64,000 nucleotides of DNA from Paraburkholderia sediminicola (GTDB taxonomy: Bacteria > Pseudomonadota > Gammaproteobacteria > Burkholderiales > Burkholderiaceae), in contig NZ_CADIKC010000007.1 in the NCBI RefSeq assembly GCF_902859805.1, forward strand, positions 248,001 through 312,000, read 5' to 3'. Position numbers and translations under genes: made by a program. Position 1 is the first letter of the stretch, and each line of letters starts with the position of its first letter. Below the pieces are notes generated by a model. It searched no databases and had not been told where the DNA came from. It saw only the letters and a list, made by a program, of their open reading frames with translations. Below are positions 31,517-41,840 of this stretch, one piece after another.

Positions 31517-33502
31517 ATGTCTACGAAAAAGCCAAACGCCGCGTATAGCGAAGCGTCGATCAAGGTGTTGAAGGGCCTGGAGCCGGTCAAGCAACGGCCC
31601 GGGATGTACACCCGCACCGAAAATCCGCTGCACATCATTCAGGAAGTTATCGACAACGCGTCGGACGAAGCCCTCGGCGGCTACGGCCGGCAAATCACCG
31701 TCACGCTGCACGCCGACCATTCGGTTTCGGTCGAAGACGATGGCCGCGGCATTCCGTTCGGCCTGCATCCGGACGAAGGCGTGCCGGTCGTCGAAATCGT
31801 TTTCACGCGCCTGCACGCGGGCGGCAAGTTCGATAAAGCCGCTGGCGGCGCCTACACATTCTCGGGCGGCCTGCACGGCGTCGGCGTGTCGGTTACCAAC
31901 GCGCTGTCCACTCGCCTCGACGTCACCGTGTGGCGCGACGGCAAAATCGCCGATCTGAGTTTCGCCAACGGCGACGTCGCCAAACAACTCGAAGTCCGCC
32001 CCGCAGCCAAAGGCGACAAGAAGTCCGGCACGCGTGTCACCGCGTGGGCTAATCCGAAATACTTCGATTCGCCGAATCTGCCGCTCGGTGAACTGCAGCG
32101 TCTGCTGCGCTCGAAAGCGGTGCTGTTGCCGGGCGTCGAAGTTACGCTGATCAACGAGAAAACCGGCGAGACGCAGACCTGGAAATACGAAGACGGTCTG
32201 CGCGGTTATCTGCTCGAAGGCATGAACGGCAGCGATCTGCTGATTCCGCTCTTCGAAGGCGAGCGTTATGTCGAAAACTCGCGCGCGAGCGAAGAGACGT
32301 TTGCCGAAGGCGAGGGCGCGACGTGGGTCGTCGCGTGGAGCGAAGAAGGTACGCTCATGCGCGAGTCGTACGTCAATCTGATTCCGACGCCCGCGGGCGG
32401 CACACACGAATCCGGTTTGCGCGACGGTCTGTTCCAGGCAGTGAAGAGCTTTGTCGAGTTGCACAACCTGCAGCCGAAGGGTGTGAAGCTGCTGGCGGAA
32501 GACGTGTTCGCACGCGTGTCGTTCGTGCTCTCGGCGAAGGTGCTCGATCCGCAATTCCAAGGTCAGATCAAGGAGCGCCTGAATAGCCGCGATGCGGTGA
32601 AGCTGGTGTCGTCGTTCTCGCGGCCGGCGTTGGAGTTGTGGCTGAATCAGCACGTCGAGCACGGCAAGAAGCTCGCCGACCTCGTCATCAAACAGGCCCA
32701 GGCGCGTACGCGCGCCGGCCAGAAGGTCGAGAAGCGCAAGAGCTCGGGCGTGGCCGTGCTGCCGGGCAAGCTGACCGATTGCGAATCGACGGAAATCGGC
32801 CGCAATGAACTCTTCCTCGTCGAGGGTGACTCGGCGGGCGGTTCGGCGAAAATGGGCCGCGACAAGGAATATCAAGCGATCCTGCCGCTGCGCGGCAAGG
32901 TGCTGAACACGTGGGAAACCGAGCGCGACCGGCTGTTCGCTAATAACGAAGTGCATGACATTTCGGTGGCGATCGGCGTCGATCCGCACAGCCCGGACGA
33001 CAAGGTCGATCTGTCGAATCTGCGCTACGGCAAGATCTGCATCTTGTCGGACGCTGATGTCGACGGTTCGCACATCCAGGTGTTGCTGCTTACGCTGTTC
33101 TTCAAGCATTTCCCGCAGCTGATCGAACGTGGGCATGTGTGCGTGGCGCGTCCGCCGCTGTTCCGGGTCGATGCACCCGCGCGCGGCAAGAAGCCGGCGC
33201 AGAAGCTCTACGCGCTCGACGAAGGCGAACTCGAAGCAATCCTCGACAAGCTGCGCAAAGACGGTGTACGCGACACGCAATGGTCCATCAGTCGCTTCAA
33301 AGGCCTCGGTGAAATGAGCGCAGAGCAGTTGTGGGACACCACGATGAACCCTGATACGCGGCGCCTGACGCCGGTGGCGCTCGGCGAACTCGACTACGAC
33401 GCCACGGTGGCGCGTATGACGATGCTGATGGGCAAGGGCGAAGCGGCGTCGCGGCGCAGCTGGCTGGAAGAAAAGGGCAACGAAGTAGAAGCGGATATCT
33501 GA
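31517..33502 (+). CDS. parE: DNA topoisomerase IV subunit B
   Basis: A 661-residue GHKL ATPase subunit of topoisomerase IV, which decatenates chromosomes. The N-terminal ATPase domain has EVIDNASDEALGG, EDDGRGIPFG and the glycine-rich GGLHGVGVSVTNAL. The Toprim domain has LFLVEGDSAGGSAK, the PLRGKVLN box and the metal-binding SDADVDGSHI. Length agrees with ParE rather than GyrB, which has a C-terminal insert. parC follows 67 bases later, confirming the identity. No strong SD is seen before the ATG. Confidence 0.96.
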   Translation: MSTKKPNAAYSEASIKVLKGLEPVKQRPGMYTRTENPLHIIQEVIDNASDEALGGYGRQITVTLHADHSVSVEDDGRGIPFGLHPDEGVPVVEIVFTRLHAGGKFDKAAGGAYTFSGGLHGVGVSVTNALSTRLDVTVWRDGKIADLSFANGDVAKQLEVRPAAKGDKKSGTRVTAWANPKYFDSPNLPLGELQRLLRSKAVLLPGVEVTLINEKTGETQTWKYEDGLRGYLLEGMNGSDLLIPLFEGERYVENSRASEETFAEGEGATWVVAWSEEGTLMRESYVNLIPTPAGGTHESGLRDGLFQAVKSFVELHNLQPKGVKLLAEDVFARVSFVLSAKVLDPQFQGQIKERLNSRDAVKLVSSFSRPALELWLNQHVEHGKKLADLVIKQAQARTRAGQKVEKRKSSGVAVLPGKLTDCESTEIGRNELFLVEGDSAGGSAKMGRDKEYQAILPLRGKVLNTWETERDRLFANNEVHDISVAIGVDPHSPDDKVDLSNLRYGKICILSDADVDGSHIQVLLLTLFFKHFPQLIERGHVCVARPPLFRVDAPARGKKPAQKLYALDEGELEAILDKLRKDGVRDTQWSISRFKGLGEMSAEQLWDTTMNPDTRRLTPVALGELDYDATVARMTMLMGKGEAASRRSWLEEKGNEVEADI

Positions 33503-33569
33503 GCGAGCGTTCTTAACAACGCTCTGCCTTCGCACGAAACTTCAAGCCAAACACGGATACGGAATCTAG

Positions 33570-35894
33570 ATGGACGACGATAACACTCTCGACCTTTTCA
33601 CCGAGCCGCCGCCCCCGGAAGGCGACTTCCTGACGCTCGGCAACTACGCGGAACGCCAGTACCTCGACTACGCGGTGAGCGTGGTCAAGGGGCGCGCGCT
33701 GCCTGACGTGTGCGACGGCCAGAAGCCGGTGCAACGCCGCATCCTGTTCGCCATGAACGACATGGGCCTCGGCGACAACGCCAAGCCCGTCAAGTCGGCG
33801 CGCGTGGTCGGCGACGTACTGGGTAAATACCACCCACACGGCGACCAGTCGGCGTACGACGCACTGGTGCGTCTCGCGCAAGACTTTTCGATGCGCTATC
33901 CGCTGATCGACGGCCAGGGCAACTTCGGTTCGCGCGACGGCGACGGCGCAGCGGCCATGCGGTACACCGAAGCGCGCCTGACGCCGATCGCGAAGCTGCT
34001 GCTCGATGAGATCGACCAGGGCACGGTCGACTTCATGAAGAACTACGACGGCGAGTTCGAAGAGCCGAGGCTGTTGCCCGCGCGCTTGCCGTTCGTGCTG
34101 CTGAACGGCGCGTCCGGCATTGCAGTGGGTCTCGCCACGGAAATCCCGTCGCACAATCTGCGCGAAGTCGCAGCGGCTGCGGTGGCGATGATCCGTAATC
34201 CGAAGATCGAACACGCCGAGTTGATGCAGCACGTCGTCGGGCCGGACTTCCCGGGCGGCGGCCAGATTATTTCGAGCGACGCCGAGATTTCCGCAGCCTA
34301 CGAAAGCGGCCGCGGCAGCCTGAAGGTGCGCGCTCGCTGGAAGATCGAGGAGCTCGCGCGCGGTCAGTGGCAGCTCGTGATCACCGAACTGCCGCCGAAC
34401 ACGGCCGCGCAGAAGGTGCTCGAAGAAATCGAAGAGCAGACCAATCCGAAGATCAAACTCGGCAAGAAGGCGCTCACGCCCGAACAGTTGCAGACCAAGC
34501 AGACCATGCTCGCGCTACTCGACGCCGTGCGCGACGAGTCGGGCCGGGACTCGCCGGTGCGTCTCGTGTTCGAACCGAAGTCGAGCCGTATCGACCAGAC
34601 TGATTTCGTCAACACGCTGCTCGCGCATACGAGCCTCGAATCAAACGCGTCGCTCAATATGGTGATGGTGGGCGGCGATGGCCGGCCGCGTCAGAAGGGC
34701 TTGAGCGAGATCATCCACGAGTGGATCGCGTTCCGCTTCGCGACGGTTACGCGCCGCACGCGTCATCGCTTGAGCAAGGTCGACGACCGGATCCATATTC
34801 TTGAAGGCCGGATGATCGTCTTTTTGAATATCGACGAAGTCATCCGCATCATCCGCGAATCGGATGAGCCGAAAGTCGCGTTGATGGCTGCGTTCGGCTT
34901 GTCGGACCGGCAGACCGAAGACATTCTCGAAATCCGCTTGCGTCAGTTGGCGCGACTCGAGAAGATCAAGATCGAGAAGGAACTGTCCGAACTGCGCGAC
35001 GAGAAGGCCAAGCTCGAAGAACTGCTCGGCAGCGAATCTGCGATGAAGCGTCTGCTCATCAAGGAAATCGAAGGCGATGCGAAGCAATACGGCGACGAGC
35101 GCCGCACGCTGATCCAGCAGGAAAAACGCGCGACGTTTGAAGCGCGCGTGGTCGACGAGCCGGTGACGGTGGTGGTGTCGCAGAAGGGCTGGGTCCGTGC
35201 GCTGAAGGGCCACGGTCTGGATGTGGCCGGCTTCACGTTCAAGGCCGGCGACGGGCTCTATGCGGCGTTCCAGTGCCGCACGCCGGACACGCTGGTCGCG
35301 TGGGGCAGCAACGGTCGCGTTTATTCGGTGGCGGTTGCGATGCTGCCGGGCGGGCGAGGCGATGGCGTGCCGGTTACGTCGCTGATCGAGCTCGAGTCGG
35401 GCAGCCACCTGATGCATTACTACGCGGCGTCCGCGGATCAGGCTTTGCTGCTCGCGTCGAGCAACGGCTTCGGCTTTGTCGCCAAGGTTGGCGACATGGT
35501 GAGCCGCGTGAAGGCGGGTAAGTCGTTCATGACGATCGACGCAGGCGCCACGCCGCTCGCACCGATGCCGATGCTGCCGGATGCGACGCACATCGCATGT
35601 CTGTCTTCGGGTGGACGCCTGCTGGTGTTCGGCCTCGACGAAATGAAGACGCTTTCGGGCGGCGGACGCGGTGTCACGCTGATGGCGCTCGACGACAACG
35701 AAACGCTGGTGCAGGCGCTGTCCATCAACAAGGCGGGTGTGGTGTTGATCGGCACGCGTCGCGGCGGCCGTGTCGATGAAGAGAAGCTGAGCGGCGCTAC
35801 GCTCACGCCGCACGTCGGCAAGCGGGCGCGCAAGGGGCGTGCGCCTGAGAGCAAGATGAAGCTCGACGGGATGCGTCCGGTACTCGCCGCGTAA
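33570..35894 (+). CDS. parC: DNA topoisomerase IV subunit A
   Basis: A 774-residue subunit that cuts and rejoins DNA. The winged-helix region contains YAVSVVKGRALPDVCDG and RVVGDVLGKYHPHGDQSAYD, the quinolone-resistance-determining segment. The catalytic Tyr is in AAAMRYTEARLT. The C-terminal beta-pinwheel (about 520-760) contains the blade repeats LVAWGSNGRVYSV and MLPGGRGDGVPV. The QRDR residues here are wild-type-like Asp and Ser/Asp neighbours; I cannot score resistance. It is co-transcribed with parE. Confidence 0.96.
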   Translation: MDDDNTLDLFTEPPPPEGDFLTLGNYAERQYLDYAVSVVKGRALPDVCDGQKPVQRRILFAMNDMGLGDNAKPVKSARVVGDVLGKYHPHGDQSAYDALVRLAQDFSMRYPLIDGQGNFGSRDGDGAAAMRYTEARLTPIAKLLLDEIDQGTVDFMKNYDGEFEEPRLLPARLPFVLLNGASGIAVGLATEIPSHNLREVAAAAVAMIRNPKIEHAELMQHVVGPDFPGGGQIISSDAEISAAYESGRGSLKVRARWKIEELARGQWQLVITELPPNTAAQKVLEEIEEQTNPKIKLGKKALTPEQLQTKQTMLALLDAVRDESGRDSPVRLVFEPKSSRIDQTDFVNTLLAHTSLESNASLNMVMVGGDGRPRQKGLSEIIHEWIAFRFATVTRRTRHRLSKVDDRIHILEGRMIVFLNIDEVIRIIRESDEPKVALMAAFGLSDRQTEDILEIRLRQLARLEKIKIEKELSELRDEKAKLEELLGSESAMKRLLIKEIEGDAKQYGDERRTLIQQEKRATFEARVVDEPVTVVVSQKGWVRALKGHGLDVAGFTFKAGDGLYAAFQCRTPDTLVAWGSNGRVYSVAVAMLPGGRGDGVPVTSLIELESGSHLMHYYAASADQALLLASSNGFGFVAKVGDMVSRVKAGKSFMTIDAGATPLAPMPMLPDATHIACLSSGGRLLVFGLDEMKTLSGGGRGVTLMALDDNETLVQALSINKAGVVLIGTRRGGRVDEEKLSGATLTPHVGKRARKGRAPESKMKLDGMRPVLAA

Positions 35895-35945
35895 TCGTAG
35901 TAGTTAGCAGCTAGTAGATGGAAGTGGAGTAGAACCAGGCATTAA

Positions 35946-36004
35946 CGCGGCGTGTGCTTTGGAGCACAAACAGCAACAACGTGCACCTTGAAGCACACGC
36001 CGCG
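35946..36004. repeat. 14-base inverted repeat downstream of parC
   Basis: CGCGGCGTGTGCTT (35946-35959) is repeated inversely at 35991-36004. The loop also contains GCAC/GTGC. No T-run follows, so it may be a transcription stop aided by Rho, an mRNA-stabilising stem, or a small mobile repeat. The rest of 35895-36190 contains no gene. Confidence 0.5.
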
Positions 36005-36190
36005 CGCAGCAAAAATCCGGGGTGCAGTACCGTCGCGGTATCGGGCGCGCTGCAATAACAACTACAAAGAATGTTAAGACGCCGTCAAGCCATGGAACTG
36101 CACGCATAGCGCGCGGTCGAATGCGCTCAATAGCCGCTGCTAATATCATTCGTAATAAGCGGTGTGGCGTCGTCGGGAGAGGAAAACAAC

Positions 36191-36649
36191 ATGAACAAAG
36201 CTATCGAACTCGCGCTGTTTCTACATCTGCTCGCAGTCGCCGTGTGGGTGGGTGGGATGGTATTCGCGCATTTCTGTCTGCGCCCGGCCATTGCCGATCT
36301 TTCGCCGCAACTACGCTTGCCATTGTGGGAATCGGTGTTCAGCCGCTTCTTCAACTGGGTCGCCGCAGCCGTGCTGGTGATTCTCCTCACCGGAGGCTTC
36401 CTGCTGATGCAATTCGGCGGCGGTCACGCCACATGGCCGTTGCATGCCATGGCCGGCCTCGGCATTGTGATGATGCTGATCTTCGGGCACATTCGTTTCG
36501 CCGTGTTCCCGCGCATTCGCCGTGCGGTGCAGGCGCAGAAGTGGCCGGATGGCGCGCAGGCTGTCGGTACGATCCGGCGTCTGGTGCTGGTGAATATCGT
36601 GCTGGGCGTGGTGACGATCGGCGTCGCTGTGCTGTCGCGCGGTTTCTGA
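36191..36649 (+). CDS. CopD-like four-helix membrane protein
   Basis: A 152-residue inner-membrane protein with four predicted helices (about 5-25, 45-68, 78-98, 126-148). The first helix contains LFLHLLAVAVWVGGMVFAHF, the His-Trp pattern of CopD-type proteins that may bind haem or copper. The start at 36191 is preceded by GAGAGG. Similar proteins are annotated as CopD-family or DUF2269-like. There is no copC or other copper gene nearby. The next gene, chrA, is convergent, with 12 bases between stops. Confidence 0.8.
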   Translation: MNKAIELALFLHLLAVAVWVGGMVFAHFCLRPAIADLSPQLRLPLWESVFSRFFNWVAAAVLVILLTGGFLLMQFGGGHATWPLHAMAGLGIVMMLIFGHIRFAVFPRIRRAVQAQKWPDGAQAVGTIRRLVLVNIVLGVVTIGVAVLSRGF

Positions 36650-36661
36650 CGCCCGGCTTGT

Positions 36662-37870
36662 CTACTGCATGGCGCCGTAGGCAAGCCACAATCCACACAC
36701 GACCGCCACGGTCCCGTACACCACATACACCGGCACCTTGAGCTTTGCGAAGCACATGCCGGAGAACAGCGCCGTCACCAGATACACAGGTTTAAACGGC
36801 ACATGCACCGCGATGCGCAGCACGGCAACCGCCAGAAACGCGGTGGTGACCGCGCGCAAGATCCGCATGCCGTGCTCGAAACGCGGATTGGCCTTCAACT
36901 GATGCAGATGCCGCTGCGCCAGTACGACGAGGCAGCCCGACGGCACAAAGAGCGCGAGCGTAGCAATCAGCGCGCCTGCCCAGCCATCCACCAGATAGCC
37001 GAAGAACGGCACCACATTCAACAGCGGCCCCGGCGACAACGGGGAGAGCGAAAACGCCAAGGTGAAGTCGTTATCCGACACGCCGATCGCCGGCGTGACG
37101 AACAATGTCTTAAGTACCGGCAACGCCGAGAAGCCACCGCCGAACAAGGTCATGCCCGCGCCGGCCAGCCGCGGCCATAGCAGTGCCAGTTCATAGCGAT
37201 GCGGCAACGGCAGGGCGAACAACACCAGCAACACGCTCAGTGCGGCCAGCAACTGCCAGTCGCCGCGACCGATCGACACCTCGATGCGAGTATTGCGAAC
37301 CGGACTGACGAACCAGCCGGTGCCGAAGGCCGCGCCGAGCATCACCACATAGGCCGCGGGACTGCGAGCATAGAAAAGCGCCACGCAACCAATTGCCGCC
37401 GCGATCCATTCGAGCTTGCCACGCACCAGCGCGCGCGTCTGTTTGTACCAGGTGATCGCGATCAGCGTGGCCAGCACCACGCTGAAGTGATTGAGCAAGG
37501 TTTGGGAAGCGGCGGCGCGCACCAGCGGCGTGCGATAGAAGATCGCGAACAATGTCATCAGCGTGAAAAAGGGCAGCACGCTCGCGACGCCCGCCACCCA
37601 GGCGCCGGCGCGTCCACGCAGCGCATGTCCCAGTTGCACGGCGACATTGCAGCCCACCGGTCCGGGCACCATCCAGGCAAGCGCGATCAGATCGGAAAAC
37701 GCCACGCGCGAGAGCCGCCCCTCACGCTCCACGTAGTGGTTTTCGAGTTGCGCCATCAGCGCGAGACCGCCCCACGACAGCGCCGACAGGCCGAACACGA
37801 CCCGGAACAGCGTCCATAACGGTTCCCGTTTCCCTCGCCTGGCGGCATTCTGGCTCGTGATCGACTGCAT
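36662..37870 (-). CDS. chrA: Chromate transporter, ChrA (CHR) family
   Basis: A 402-residue protein with about ten to twelve TM helices and two homologous halves. Conserved CHR motifs are present: FRVVFGLSALSWGGLALMAQ in the first half with DLIALAWMVPGPVGCNVAVQ, and AGAGMTLFGGGFSALPVL with LSPLSPGPLLNVVPFFGYL in the second. Family members export chromate by a chromate/sulfate route and give resistance, although some transport only sulfate. No chrB regulator adjoins it, so resistance is uncertain. Confidence 0.9.
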   Translation of the reverse strand: MQSITSQNAARRGKREPLWTLFRVVFGLSALSWGGLALMAQLENHYVEREGRLSRVAFSDLIALAWMVPGPVGCNVAVQLGHALRGRAGAWVAGVASVLPFFTLMTLFAIFYRTPLVRAAASQTLLNHFSVVLATLIAITWYKQTRALVRGKLEWIAAAIGCVALFYARSPAAYVVMLGAAFGTGWFVSPVRNTRIEVSIGRGDWQLLAALSVLLVLFALPLPHRYELALLWPRLAGAGMTLFGGGFSALPVLKTLFVTPAIGVSDNDFTLAFSLSPLSPGPLLNVVPFFGYLVDGWAGALIATLALFVPSGCLVVLAQRHLHQLKANPRFEHGMRILRAVTTAFLAVAVLRIAVHVPFKPVYLVTALFSGMCFAKLKVPVYVVYGTVAVVCGLWLAYGAMQ

Positions 37871-38089
37871 GGCGACGCGAGCCCCCGCACGCGGGCGGCC
37901 CGCCCTCTGAGATCATTGTTGTGTGTATTGGCGCGGCCCGCAGACGGCATCGCGCTCTGGCGCATTACAGCGTGAATGTAGCCGGTTTTGCGATGCCGTG
38001 GTTGGATAAGCGCGGGGCTGCGGCACTTACGCTTACAGGCTGCACGTGGCGCGCCTGTGCGTGACAGGCGCGCCACCGCCGGGCCGCAT

Positions 38090-40459
38090 TCAGCTATTGG
38101 TGCTTGTCGTGCTGGTGCTGGACAAGCTGCGGGTGCTGTCGACATCGTGCACGGGGCGGTGCCCCTTCATGCCGCATACGCCGAAGCGTTCGAGCAGCGC
38201 AGGAATCGCTTCGACCGGCACCGGACGCGAGAACAGGAAACCCTGCGCCTCGATATGGCCGAGCGCGGCGAGCCACGCAATCTGCTCTTCGGTCTCCGTG
38301 CCTTCGACCACCACCGTGAGTCCGAGCGAACGCGCCAGGTTGACGATTGCGGTGACCATCACGCAGACACTGCGGTCGCCGGGAATCGCCTGGACGAACG
38401 AACGGTCCACCTTCAGCGTGTCGACCGAGAAGCGGTTCAGGTAGGAGAGCGACGAATAGCCTGTGCCGAAGTCGTCGAGCGCGATGCGCACGCCGAGGCG
38501 CTTCAACGCGAAGATTTTCTCCGACACGAGTTCGGGATATTCCATCATCGCCGTCTCGGTGATTTCGAGTTCGAGGCGGCGTGCGGAGATGCCGCTCTCC
38601 TCGATCGCGTGCGAGATGGTTTCGTACAGATCGCCGCGCCAGAACTGCACCGCGGAGATGTTCACCGCGAGCGAGAGCGTGTCGTAGCCCTGTTGCTGCC
38701 ACAACGCCAGTTGACGGCAAGCGGTCTCGATCACGAAGTCACCGATCGGCACGATCAAACCGGTCGATTCGGCGACCGGAATGAATTCGTTCGCCGGAAT
38801 CAAACCGTGTTGCGGATGGTTCCAGCGCACCAGCGCTTCGAAACCGGTGATGCAGCGGCGCGTTAGATCGATCTTCGGCTGATAGGCGAGGAACAATTGA
38901 CCTTCGGCGAGCGCGACGCGCAGTTGCTGCTCCCACTTCATCAAATGGTCCGCACGGTGCGACAACTGCGGCGAATAGAACTGGTAGCAGTTCTTGCCCG
39001 CGTCTTTCGCGCTGTACATCGCGAGGTCGGCTTTTTTCAGCAGATCGATCTCGCTCTCGTTGGCGACCGAGTAGAGCGCGATACCGATGCTCGCGTGCAA
39101 TACGAACGAACTGCCACGCACTTCGAAAGGCTTGGAGAACGCTTCGGCGGCCGCTTCGGCGAGCGTGACGGCGCGCTTCTCGACGTCGTCGCCCTTGATC
39201 ACCACGACGAACTCGTCGCCGCCGATGCGGCTCAAGGCGCCGCCGTCGCCGATCGCGGTGGCCAGACGCGAGGCTGTCATTTGCAGCACGATGTCGCCTG
39301 CGTTGTGGCCTAGCGTGTCGTTGACGGTCTTGAAGTTGTCCAGGTCGATGAAAAGAATCGCGAGGCGCCCGAGATTGGCATGCTGCGCCACGTCGTGCCG
39401 CAGTGTTTGCAGCGTTGCATAGCGATTGCGCAAACCGGTCAGCAGATCGTACTCGACCAGATGCGTCATCTCGCGCTCGCGTCCGAGCAGCTTGCCGATC
39501 AAACCGGTGGCCACCGCGAAGAAACTCAGCATGGCAAGCGAGATGAAGCCCGCCATCAGCAGGTAGACGTTGCGCGTGTGGTTGTAGTCGGCGAATTCTT
39601 CGGCTTGCGAGAGTCCGACCAGCACGCCGAGCGGATAGCCGTCGATATGCCGGTACGAGACGATACGCGTGACGTTGTCGATCGAATCGACGTAAGTGCC
39701 CGACACATGCTCCGAGGTCGGATACGAGCCGCTCGCCGAAAACGAACCGTTGGCGCTGTCGGCGCTGCCCGTGCGGCGCGCCAGCACCGTACCGTTGTCC
39801 GAGATCACCGCGATTACGCCTTCACGGCCGATGGCCGCGTTGTTGTAGAAATCGCTGGTGAAATAGCTCGGGTCTTCGGAGACCACCACGACGCCCGCGA
39901 ACGAGCCGTCGGGATGATTCAGCCGCCGCGTCATCTGCAAGGTCCAATGGCCGGATACGCGGCCGAGCACGGGCTTGCTGATATACAACTGGTCGTCGTT
40001 TTCGTGTTCGTGGACCTTGAAGTGTTCGCGGTCCGACAGATCGATGTGTTTGGGATTGAGTTCGGCCGTGTTGGCGATCAGCGTGCCGTGCTCGTCGATC
40101 AGCGACACTTGCACCAGTGTCTCGCTTTGCACGACGCCTTTTTCCACCGTGCTGGCGAGATCGAAATGACTCGGCGTTTTTTCGAATTCGTATTTGACGA
40201 AGCGGGTAATCTGGTCGACCTGGTGAATCGCCTTGACCGTGTGCTGCTCCAGCGCCGCGGAGAGAATTGCGGCAGAGGCCATCGCCTCACGATTCGTGGC
40301 TTCTTTCTCAACCGAGAGGCGCGCGAAGATCACAGTCCAAAGCAGGATCAGCACCAGCACGCCGAGCGCCGGAATGGCGAGCAAGGCACGGCGGCGCGAC
40401 ACGGCGGGGTCGCGGCGGGTTTTGGCTTCGCGCTGGTCGGAGAAGCGGAACTGGCTCAT
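38090..40459 (-). CDS. GGDEF-EAL protein with periplasmic Cache sensor
   Basis: A 789-residue membrane enzyme. TM1 is about 26-46, the periplasmic double-Cache-like domain about 50-300, and TM2 about 310-335. The GGDEF domain (about 350-520) has an intact GGDEF. No RxxD I-site precedes it (the equivalent is GDGG), so it lacks product inhibition. The EAL domain (about 535-785) keeps EALVRW, NISAVQF, ELEITE, LDDFGTGYSSL and the catalytic Lys and Glu positions, so phosphodiesterase activity is expected. It could be bifunctional. The start at 40459 begins MSQFRFSDQ; upstream frame is untranslated noise. Confidence 0.92.
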   Translation of the reverse strand: MSQFRFSDQREAKTRRDPAVSRRRALLAIPALGVLVLILLWTVIFARLSVEKEATNREAMASAAILSAALEQHTVKAIHQVDQITRFVKYEFEKTPSHFDLASTVEKGVVQSETLVQVSLIDEHGTLIANTAELNPKHIDLSDREHFKVHEHENDDQLYISKPVLGRVSGHWTLQMTRRLNHPDGSFAGVVVVSEDPSYFTSDFYNNAAIGREGVIAVISDNGTVLARRTGSADSANGSFSASGSYPTSEHVSGTYVDSIDNVTRIVSYRHIDGYPLGVLVGLSQAEEFADYNHTRNVYLLMAGFISLAMLSFFAVATGLIGKLLGREREMTHLVEYDLLTGLRNRYATLQTLRHDVAQHANLGRLAILFIDLDNFKTVNDTLGHNAGDIVLQMTASRLATAIGDGGALSRIGGDEFVVVIKGDDVEKRAVTLAEAAAEAFSKPFEVRGSSFVLHASIGIALYSVANESEIDLLKKADLAMYSAKDAGKNCYQFYSPQLSHRADHLMKWEQQLRVALAEGQLFLAYQPKIDLTRRCITGFEALVRWNHPQHGLIPANEFIPVAESTGLIVPIGDFVIETACRQLALWQQQGYDTLSLAVNISAVQFWRGDLYETISHAIEESGISARRLELEITETAMMEYPELVSEKIFALKRLGVRIALDDFGTGYSSLSYLNRFSVDTLKVDRSFVQAIPGDRSVCVMVTAIVNLARSLGLTVVVEGTETEEQIAWLAALGHIEAQGFLFSRPVPVEAIPALLERFGVCGMKGHRPVHDVDSTRSLSSTSTTSTNS

Positions 40460-40928
40460 CGGGCGGCCCGTTCCCTGGTGCCGGCCAGTTGCAACTGCGC
40501 GAGAATTGACTGCGCTAATTTCATGGGTGGCTGCATGGTGACCAAGGTGCCGGGACTGCTGCGCAGGGGAAGGGAGCGTGGCGTCGTGCCTGACCATCCG
40601 CAGGTCATCGGGTACGTTTCGATATTACTTAATGCCACTGGATTAAGGAAGAGTCCACGCATCGGGTATACGCGGGCGCGACAGACCGTCCCGGCAGGCT
40701 GAATTCGCAGCCGGCGCAGCCAGTCATGGGGCTGCGGCCTGGCACTTGTTTTCGAATATTTCATCGGGATCTGGAATTCAGGTGTGCCAGGCCTCGCATC
40801 ATGCATGGCGCATTAATCGCGGGAAAGGTGCGGCATTTTGTTGTTAAGCGTGGGCTGAAGCGGCGAAATACGGCCGGCGTTCAGCGGCAGACCGGCGCGT
40901 GCGAACCTGCAAACGAGTGCTGTGGCGT
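40460..40928. other. Gap upstream of the GGDEF-EAL gene
   Basis: This 469-base stretch holds no convincing gene. It contains the promoter of the leftward GGDEF-EAL gene and the 3' side of the PhzF-like gene. No strong terminator was recognised. Confidence 0.4.
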
Positions 40929-41840
40929 TCATGGCAACCGGAACGTGCCGTCGACGATCGTCACGGACGGCCCACCGATCCACGTTTTGCCGGCTGCGTC
41001 GTCGTAGTGCACAGAAACGTTGCCGGCACGGCCCAATACGGTGCCCTGGCGGGCCGTGTAGTGCGCGCCGGGGCGCAACTGCTGGGCGCTCAGCAGGCCC
41101 GCGAGCGCGGCGTTCGCGCTGCCGGTGACCGGATCTTCGCCGACGCCGAAGCTGCCGCCTGACATCAGGCAACGCACCTCGAAGGTGGCCGGGCCGTCAG
41201 CGTCGTGCGGTCCATAGACGGCAACGCCGTGGGTGTCCATTGCATGGACGAGGTCGGCTAGCGCTGCGGCATCGGGCTCGAGTGCGAGGCAGTCGCGCGC
41301 TGAATTGACGCGTACCACAAGCCATGGCGCACCATTGTCGACCGCGCAGGGCGTTGCGCTGAAGTCGACCGCGTCGCTACGCAAAGCCGCAGTGAGTGCC
41401 GCGTACCGATCCTGGGGAAGCGCTGTGACGCGTGCGGGAGGGGCAGCGAATGCCCATGTCTCCTGTGCTTCGCCGGTCGAGTCAGCCGGCGCCTTCAGCG
41501 CTTTCAATTCGACGAGCCCCACGCCGCACTGCTGCACCAGCTTGCCGGCCTGTTTCGGCAGGTACCCACTTTCGAGCAGCGCATGGGCGGTGCCGAGTGT
41601 CGGATGACCGGCAAACGGCAATTCGCCATGCGTCGTGAAGATACGCACGCGATAATCGGCCGCCGGGTCGGTCGGCTTCAGCAGGAAGGTCGTTTCGGAA
41701 AGATTGGTCCAGTGCGCGATGGCCTGCATCTGATCCGCATCGAGTGCATCGGCATCGAACACGACTGCAAGCGGATTGCCTTTGAACGGCACCGACGTGA
41801 ACACGTCGACTTGTTTAAAACGAACGGTGTGAGCGGTCAT
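40929..41840 (-). CDS. PhzF-family isomerase-like protein
   Basis: A 303-residue protein with the two-fold PhzF/DAP-epimerase-like fold. The start at 41840 (MTAHTVRFKQVDVFTSVPFK) gives a normal length. Motifs seen are GNPLAVV in the first half, ETTFLLKP with the Glu that serves as acid/base in PhzF, RIFTTHGELPFAGHPTLGTA, and ARQGTVLGRAG with GEDPVTGSANAAL near the end. No phenazine genes are near, so it is probably an isomerase of some other metabolite. It is the last of four genes on this strand, 183 bases after ridA-like. Confidence 0.9.
   Translation of the reverse strand: MTAHTVRFKQVDVFTSVPFKGNPLAVVFDADALDADQMQAIAHWTNLSETTFLLKPTDPAADYRVRIFTTHGELPFAGHPTLGTAHALLESGYLPKQAGKLVQQCGVGLVELKALKAPADSTGEAQETWAFAAPPARVTALPQDRYAALTAALRSDAVDFSATPCAVDNGAPWLVVRVNSARDCLALEPDAAALADLVHAMDTHGVAVYGPHDADGPATFEVRCLMSGGSFGVGEDPVTGSANAALAGLLSAQQLRPGAHYTARQGTVLGRAGNVSVHYDDAAGKTWIGGPSVTIVDGTFRLP

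Noticed and set aside
31511..33535. A 674-codon open frame antisense to parE
   Set aside because: Shadow of parE. No domain or start signal; composition typical of antisense GC-rich frames.
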